Assembly: GCA_014607495.2 (NCBI GenBank) | Contig: CP053157.1 | Location: 8,494,001-8,558,000, forward strand | DNA from: Carposina sasakii | Lineage: Eukaryota > Arthropoda > Insecta > Lepidoptera > Carposinidae | Length of the DNA: 64,000 bases | Reading direction: 5' to 3' | In this document: positions 58,213-64,000 of the stretch, piece by piece | Layout of the letters: each line of letters starts with the position of its first letter | How positions within the stretch are numbered: position 1 is the first letter of the stretch | The notes under the pieces: generated by a model | Told to the model about the DNA's origin: nothing | The model's database searches: none | Seen by the model: the letters and a program-made list of their open reading frames with translations, nothing else | Made by a program: the position numbers and the translations under genes

Positions 58213-58831
58213 AGGGATTTTCTGTCAAGTTAAAATAACAGCCAAAAATAGATGGCGTGAGCGCATCACCTGCCCTAATCCTCCCCCACCTCACCTCTCC
58301 CAGCTACTCCGTCATTGCCAGAGTGTGCTCCCGTATTTCATTTTGTGAGCTATTATATTTGTTGGTAATGTAGTCTAAAGAGACTTGTAGACTACTTAAT
58401 TCCTCCTGTAGCTGGTGAATAACGGTCTCATACTCAGTTGTTGTGCTTCTTGATGCCGCTGAAAGAGAATCAATCTCATCAAGCAAACTGATTCTTTCTC
58501 TATTATATTTTACATTATATACAAGATACTTATAATATAACTATTAAACCTCGTGTAGTAGAGAATAGATACCTACCTTTAATTTAGCAGAAATGTAAGC
58601 AATGCCAAGGGTAGGTATCTGCCATATCTTTGTTTTTCTTAGCGGACCGATTTTTAGTCGGACATGTACAGCACACTATTAGTCTGCTTCGTCTATCTAT
58701 AGTGCTTAGCTTACTGATGTCTTTGGTTGAGGGGTGAGGTGGAGGGGATTAGGGTAGGTGATGCGCTCTCGCCATCTATCCAGGTGATTTGAACTATTTT
58801 TTTTACTTTTAATAGTTGTCAGAAAATCCCT
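58213..58831. mobile_element. foldback element with coiled-coil reading frame
   Basis: The left arm (58213-58300) and the inverse of the right arm (58831-58717) share AGGGATTTTCTG, TAGATGGCG-GAGCGCATCA, CCTAATCC-CCACCTCACC. The right arm carries about 20 extra bases near 58785-58805. The arms enclose about 415 bp that include the frame 58304-58543. No target duplication was found, so the superfamily is open. Confidence 0.72.
58304..58543 (-). pseudogene. captured coiled-coil gene fragment
   Basis: An 80-codon frame, open from a TAG near 58544 to the TAG at 58304-58306, with no ATG start. The last 65 codons are protein-like: Leu/Ile/Val recur at heptad spacing (YETVIHQLQEELSSLQVSL, DYITNKYN), polar residues fill between, and codon use is not AT-driven. 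The pattern resembles the coiled coil of the ORF1 or baculovirus-FP-like proteins often found in lepidopteran transposons; that link is inference. It lacks a start and a conserved N-terminal domain, so it is called a fragment. Confidence 0.5.
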
Positions 58832-59127
58832 CATTGCGTAAATGTAGGTTTATTTTTTTATCTTAGGGTACATTGTAAAGAAGCCTGCCCACTTATTTGA
58901 CCATACAATGGACTTACTATTTTTATTTTTCAAATACCCTTTCGCTCTATTCAGATCCACACGTTTATCCTCAACGTATTGAATTTGCAAACAAAGATAA
59001 TATTTTCTAGAAATTGATTATGTATTTACGTGGTATTTTTACTATATTGGTAGGAACAAGATTATTCTTTGTACATATTCCCAAATGTAAGCGCCAAAAG
59101 TGGATGAAGCTATATATTGTGTGTACT
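58832..59127. other. AT-rich intergenic DNA
   Basis: Nothing recognised. Confidence 0.45.
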
Positions 59128-59248
59128 GTGGGGTAAGCATGAACCTTTTTACGCGGCGTAACGCTAGCGACTCGCTAGCAAAATCTATGGGAATTGACAG
59201 TTTGACGCTAGGCGTTACGGACTATCGAGGGGTTCGTGCTTACCCCTC
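59128..59248. mobile_element. 121-bp MITE with 6-bp flanking repeat
   Basis: The terminal inverted repeats GTGGGGTAAGCATGAACC and the inverse of GAGGGGTAAGCACGAACC enclose a second inverted pair (GGCGTAACGCTAGCG / CGCTAGGCGTTACGG). TGTACT occurs exactly at both edges (59122-59127, 59249-59254). No coding capacity. The nested arms would fold into a near-continuous hairpin. Confidence 0.82.
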
Positions 59249-59543
59249 TGTACTCTAGTGTGTACTTCCTAAAAGATATACGTAGTAGGTATACAAGTAG
59301 TTTCGATCATAGCTGTTTACTTAGGACTGTTCGTAAATTTCGGCGGATTGTGTGTGTATGGTTATTGCAAAACTTGTGCAATCGATGATAGCCTCAAATA
59401 GACTGGTAGGTAAATTGGTGTTTGGAGCAATTTATATTATCTATACTACTTGTCTAGTTCTAGTTTCTAGTCTAATAAGTTGAAAAGTGGCTGTACCTAC
59501 TTATTACCACAAAAAAGTTTAAGGCCTTGTTAGCTAAGTATCT
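59249..59543. other. intergenic DNA, nothing recognised
   Basis: AT-rich. Confidence 0.4.
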
Positions 59544-59898
59544 ATCTCTATTGAGGTATCGCTCGCCACCGGGCCCTATACCCTCCGCTGACCCTCGGAT
59601 CTGCCTACTCATGATCACGAACCAACTAACTAACAACTAACAAAAAAAGTGGTTCGGTAGATAGAACTAACATGGAAAACTAATCCTGATGATGCCACGG
59701 GTGTTGGCGAAACATATGTCGATTAAAATTTTAATTGGTTTTCGGATTAGCAGCTATGTATTTATGGTTGCGTGCTAGGTGCTTGGATCTGGCTTCTCGT
59801 TGCGACTGTAGTGTCTTGTGTTCGTGATCATGAGTAGGCAGATCCGAGGGTCAGCGGAGGGTATAGGGCCCGGTGGCGGGCGATCCCTCAATAGAGAT
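59544..59898. mobile_element. foldback element with 77-bp arms
   Basis: The arms 59544-59622 and 59820-59898 are near-exact inverses (ATCTCTATTGAGG, CCACCGGGCCCTATACCCTC, CGGATCTGCCTACTCATGAT) with about three differences. The roughly 197-bp core holds GCCACGGGTGTTGGCGAAAC and no frame. A 12-bp direct repeat CTAAGTATCTAT lies at 59534-59545 and 59938-59949 and may be a target duplication, which would put the right limit at 59937. Confidence 0.8.
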
Positions 59899-60149
59899 TT
59901 GAACTTCCGAATAGTGACGCCTGATACAATTCAATATCTAAGTATCTATATTTTAATTAGACAATCATAACATGTTCCATACATTTAGCTGTCAATTGTT
60001 ATGTTTATACTGAGAGTAGGTATATGAAGGTGACACGGTAGACAAGTTTATTAATGACAATAACTACTATAAAATAATGAAAAATACTAAAATCTATTTA
60101 AAAAAATCATCATTTACAATCCGAATTTGACCCCCACATACATGTTTGT

Positions 60150-60305
60150 TTCGTTGCGCGTTTTTCACTAGACGACACGGCCACGACACGACCGCGACTA
60201 CCACATGACCACGGCTTTTTTGGAAGCAAACATGTATTAAATAGTATGGCTCGTTTTTCTACTAGACGACCACGATACGGCCGGGGGGCCCACTATGTCA
60301 TTTTG
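60150..60305 (+). repeat. CACTAGACGAC direct repeat pair
   Basis: TTTTTCACTAGACGACACGG (60161 onward) and TTTTTCTACTAGACGACCACGA (about 60252 onward) are imperfect direct copies about 90 bp apart, with CACGAC iterated in the first. A worn minisatellite or MITE piece. Confidence 0.5.
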
Positions 60306-60483
60306 TCCGTAATTTCCTTACATTGTACGTATACTAGTAAGTATCTATTTTATTCGCTGTTATATAATGTGCAAATGTGCTAAAATATTTAGTTTATTTA
60401 CCAAACGTAGCCTGTATATTAGACATAACTCTCACAAACAAATAATAATTGTGAAAAAAAAACTTGTCTTTGCATTGAATTTC

Positions 60484-60540
60484 ATATCTATGGCCTATGT
60501 TCAGCAGTGGACTTCTCAAGGCTGAGAATGATGAGGTAGA
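60484..60540 (+). mobile_element. RTE-like 3' tail fragment
   Basis: GGCCTATGTTCAGCAGTGGA followed by AGGCTGAGAATGATGAGG matches the last 55 bases of the 11165-11399 element with decay in the GATGAT tail. Confidence 0.6.
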
Positions 60541-61344
60541 TACTTACCAGGATAGAACTATATAGTTAATGTTTGTATCAGTTTTATAGTTATTCAAACG
60601 AGTGAATCTCTTGCTATAGCAAAAGCCGTTCCGACAAAATACCGCAATTTGGAATCATTGATATAAGCCGTGCCCACTGGGTGCAAGCGCGAGCTGGTAC
60701 GTCCTCATTACCGGGCCGTAACTGCGCCGACAATGACCTAAAGCCTCTAAAATACCGCCTACATAGCTGTTTGAGTTGTGGAATTTCGTATTGTGTTTTT
60801 TTTTTGGAAAATCGAAGGTATGATAAAGCTTTGAAATACAGACGTATACGAGTATCCTTAAGATACCTACATAAATATTAGTACTACTTACATTTACTGT
60901 GGTAACGGTACTGATTATATTCAAAGAAACAATTTCTAATCAGTGCTATTTATATTATTCATAACAATTTTAATATAGAGAAGCGTTTAGTCTAATACAG
61001 TCCACGTATTGCACAGTTAAAATATCAATATCCGTTTAAAATGCAAATAAGCATGTTAATAGTTGGCGAAAGTACCTACATATAATCCTATCATCCCGTG
61101 TGCTCACGGGTATCATTATAGAGTGCGGACAAGCACAAACCATTGCACCTCTAACTATGCACTAGGTACTGAAAATTGTGCTTTACAAATTAAAGCTCGC
61201 CATTCCTATTTGCATCAGTATTTACATACCAATTTAAATTCCATGTCTAGACATGTTATAGTTAATTATAAATATGAACACAAATGCTCACGCCATATTG
61301 ACGTGATTTTGTAAACTTGCCTTTCCACAATTTCCCTAGTTTTT
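60541..61344. other. intergenic DNA, nothing recognised
   Basis: Overlapping frames at 60655-60924 and 61063-61314 show no domain. A GC-richer patch lies at 60660-60760. Confidence 0.4.
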
Positions 61345-61545
61345 TTAACCGACAGAAAAAAAGAGGAGGTTTCTTAATTCGACCGTACCTATATTGGTAC
61401 CTATATAAATACCTATATAAAATTCATTATAATATTTTCGGATAATTTCATCATTTATGAACCGATTTTGATGATTATTTTTTTGTTAGAAAGTAGATAT
61501 AGGGTGGTAACATAGTACCATATGTGAAGTAACTGTTTGTAATAC
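61345..61545 (+). mobile_element. AACCGACAGAAAAAAAGAGGAGG repeat fragment
   Basis: TTTAACCGACAGAAAAAAAG, then AGGTTTCTTAATTCGACCG, TGAACCGATTTTGATGATTA and GTTAGAAAGTAGATATAGGG follow the layout of a widespread lepidopteran repeat that opens with an AACCGACTTC word. A short inverse piece is at 36586-36612. Confidence 0.55.
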
Positions 61546-63177
61546 ACATAGTTGAGATATCACGATGCAGGAAGAAAATACAGTTATTAAACTATGGTTA
61601 TGTGCCCGACGCATTAACCTGAGCCACCAATCAGCTATCCCGTGACCTAGTTATATGCTGACTGAAGTTACCTCGCTCACGCAATACCAACTATCATATA
61701 CTGCAATAACCGTTTAAACTAGAGGAAAACAACATATTGTTCGGAAACTATTACGCTTTCATTAATACAATAGTAGGTTGGTTGTTAAACATTAATGACC
61801 ATGTATTTACTGTCAAGTTAAACTTTACTACTCTCATGGGTTGTCTTCAGGAATATATTCAAATTGTTTTACTTTTAATTAATCAAATTGAAGTGTGAAG
61901 TGAAGTGTGTAAATATATATTTTTTAGCCGCGCTGTCGGGAGTTTTTATGTTTAAATTTAACTTTTTTATGCATCCCACTGCATAAATTTATTCTTATTC
62001 TATTGTACACAGTAAGGTTTCACAAATAAAGTTTATAATAAGGAAAATGTACAAAGGCGTGATTATCTTGTAGAGATTTATTCCAGCAAACCAGTCATGA
62101 AAGAGAAATAAACATAGGAGGTAGGTATGTGTGCACGTAACCAGAACAATTGAATTGATTAAAAAAAAAACCTAAGTAAACATAAATAACTAAATAGAAC
62201 ACATAAACATAAATAATTATATATAGATACCTAAATAAAATACATAGATAAGCATAGATAATATCATACGTACATGAAGGTAAAAAAAAATATTTTATTT
62301 TAATTTGGAGTGTCTTTACCAAGCATTCTATTTAACTTACTGAAACATGATAAGTTACTGCAAGAACAAAGCGTTCAGACAGATTTATAGGTGTTACAGC
62401 AAAGGTATCAGACGTACATAACTTTGGGTATTTTTAAGAAATCCTGATAAAACAACTCGTTGATACGCTGACAGATGAAACATTGTACACCATTCGGTAC
62501 TACGGAACAAACATTCATCATTGTCATTGGGGAGCCTTAGTTGGTTTTTTACATACTGTCATCAGTCACTATCTGATGTCTAGATGTCTCTAAACTAGGA
62601 CGCAGTGATGAATCACTTGCGAAGTCTAGCACAGATCCATGGTATTCTGGTAATTGGGGGAATATGTTTAGATTTTGCAATATACCTCAACATTTTAGTC
62701 ACAGGAAGTCCGGATATATGCCACGTCTTTAGCTAATCTAAAGCTGGAAATTAAGTGAATGGAGAAGCAGTAGTATTAAACATTTTTCTACAATGACGTA
62801 GTTACGATTAATAGGCTGCCTGAAATAAATTAACAATTGAAAATAGTCCACACGGACAATTTTAGATATTGCAACACAATCGCATTCGCTACGAATGAGT
62901 GACGTCTGATTTTCGATTTGACGTAAATACTCACGTTTTCATTTAATTCCGTTACCTATTAAGAGTCTAATAATTGAATTTTATGTTAACAACCTCTACT
63001 TCTTTAGGTTTTTATAGTGAACTCGTTAAGACTTCTTTAAGATCGGGTAGGTACCTACTATTAAATTGAGTACCAAATTCTTTAGAAACTTAATGATGGT
63101 AATACACACAATATGCGTAATAAAAAACTTAAAAAATTTCGTTATCTCAGATTCTTTCTACCTATAAATATAACCTA
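61546..63177. other. AT-rich intergenic DNA
   Basis: The part from 62160 to 62300 is nearly pure A/T with CATAAATA-type iterations. No gene is recognised. Confidence 0.45.
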
Positions 63178-64000
63178 TTTTTATCCGACTGTGCGACGCA
63201 AAGGAGCGGTATTGTGTTTAACAGCCTATGTACTCGTATGTATGTTTGTATGTTCCTTTGAAGCAATATATAGATCAAACGCCTCGGCCGATTTTTATGA
63301 TTCATACGTCAATCGATTCCTCTTGGTCCGGCGAGTGTCACTAAAGACATGACGTTAGTGAAAGTCCAATATGGCGACTACTGGACGCCATTTTGTGAAA
63401 ATGAAAAAAATTTAAGTCGACAAAGTATATCGAGTGGGGTATCGTTGAATAGGTATTTAAAAATCATTTTTAGATTTCTCTCAACATTTTTCGATTCGAC
63501 TAACCGTTAAGGATCTATATCGATTGAAAGTTGCGTAACAACCATTTTCACATATAAGTTTTTAGACAGCAGCAAGACGAAAACTTCTTGCTGCCGAGCA
63601 TGTTGAGCATGTTTCTTGAAGCGTACCTATTAGTAGCTAGGTGAACTCGTTATTTATACTCATAAGAAAAAAGTATAAAATAAAAAATCATAATTTAAAA
63701 AATCCAAAAACCCGACTACTTAAAAAAGAACCAAATTATTATGGAATGAATAAATACTATGAAGGAATGAATAACATAACAACTGAACAGCCAGGATCCA
63801 TTGAAATATTAGCTTGGCTGTCGGATAATGGATCCCGACTGTTCAGTTGTTATGTTACGATCATTAGAAAATATTTTATGTTCTTCAATAGTATTTATTT
63901 ATTCCATAATAATATTATAGAATTCTAGACCACCGGACATCTAAGTGCTTGTTTTTTTCTTTTAAGTTTTTTTATTATGTACATTATTTGGTTCTTTTTT
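63178..64000 (+). mobile_element. L4 dispersed repeat, copy 2, runs off the window
   Basis: It matches 8211-8800 from TTATCCGACT through CAGCAAGACGAAAACTTCTT and the CTTAAAAAAGAACCAA joint, then is interrupted by the foldback element at 63734. It resumes with TTTTTTTATTATGTACATTA near 63968. The right edge AAGAACCAA-inverse (TTGGTTCTTTTTT) may be a terminal inverted repeat of L4 or of a nested piece. Confidence 0.78.
63734..63914. mobile_element. foldback MITE nested in L4
   Basis: The left arm ATTATTATGGAATGAATAAA and the inverse of the right arm ATTATTATGGAATAAATAAA open the element. A second inverted pair follows: AACATAACAACTGAACAG with GGATCCATT against its inverse. The L4 copy at 8211 lacks this sequence at the matching AAAAAAGAACCAA position and so acts as the empty-site comparison. 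Confidence 0.75.

Overview
The window looks like a gene-poor, AT-rich stretch of an insect nuclear genome, most likely a moth or butterfly. That placement rests on the repeats: a tRNA-headed SINE with B box GGTTCGAATCC, RTE-like 3' ends finishing in (GATGAT)n, retroposon tails of (TATG)n, a CTAG-ending Helitron, and MITEs starting TACAGGGTGT. I recognise these as typical of Lepidoptera from memory and have not searched for them. I find no intact host protein-coding gene, no rRNA and no credible functional tRNA. Nearly all open frames are short and look like chance or repeat-derived frames.

Layout. 0-6.4 kb is mostly single-copy AT-rich DNA with a LINE 3' end at the left edge and an unproven exon-like block near 0.4-0.6 kb. 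6.4-15.1 kb is repeat-dense: a non-autonomous hAT element with an exact 8-bp target duplication, Rep-1 retroposons, a long dispersed repeat (L4, seen again at the right edge), MITE families A and B and an RTE-like 3' end. 15-23 kb is mainly unique, with GC-richer blocks that recur within the window in diverged form. 23.3-26.7 kb is a transposon nest: Rep-1 with a 16-bp duplication, a decayed LINE ORF2 C-terminus, long (TA)n tracts, a perfect 47-bp-arm palindrome, foldback MITEs and a tRNA-derived SINE.

28.8-30.4 kb holds the clearest coding relic, a 5'-truncated non-LTR reverse transcriptase on the minus strand with one frameshift and one in-frame stop. 33.4-34.1 kb has a Helitron end-to-end and a foldback element. 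34-51 kb is unique DNA with scattered Rep-1, MITE-B, SINE and LINE tails plus a 19-bp minisatellite. 51.8-54.7 kb holds a head-to-tail dimer of a tRNA-containing retroposon and a MITE interrupted by a chimeric retroposon. 56-60 kb holds several foldback elements, one carrying a coiled-coil reading frame. The right edge is a second L4 copy broken by a foldback MITE.

The elements are linked by structure. Non-autonomous retroposons (Rep-1, the tRNA-headed SINE, the tRNA-module dimer) carry target duplications and tails expected of LINE-driven mobilisation. MITEs A, B and C share the TACAGGG start. Nested insertions with exact duplications give a relative order of events. Names such as Rep-1, L4 and MITE-A are labels for this answer only.
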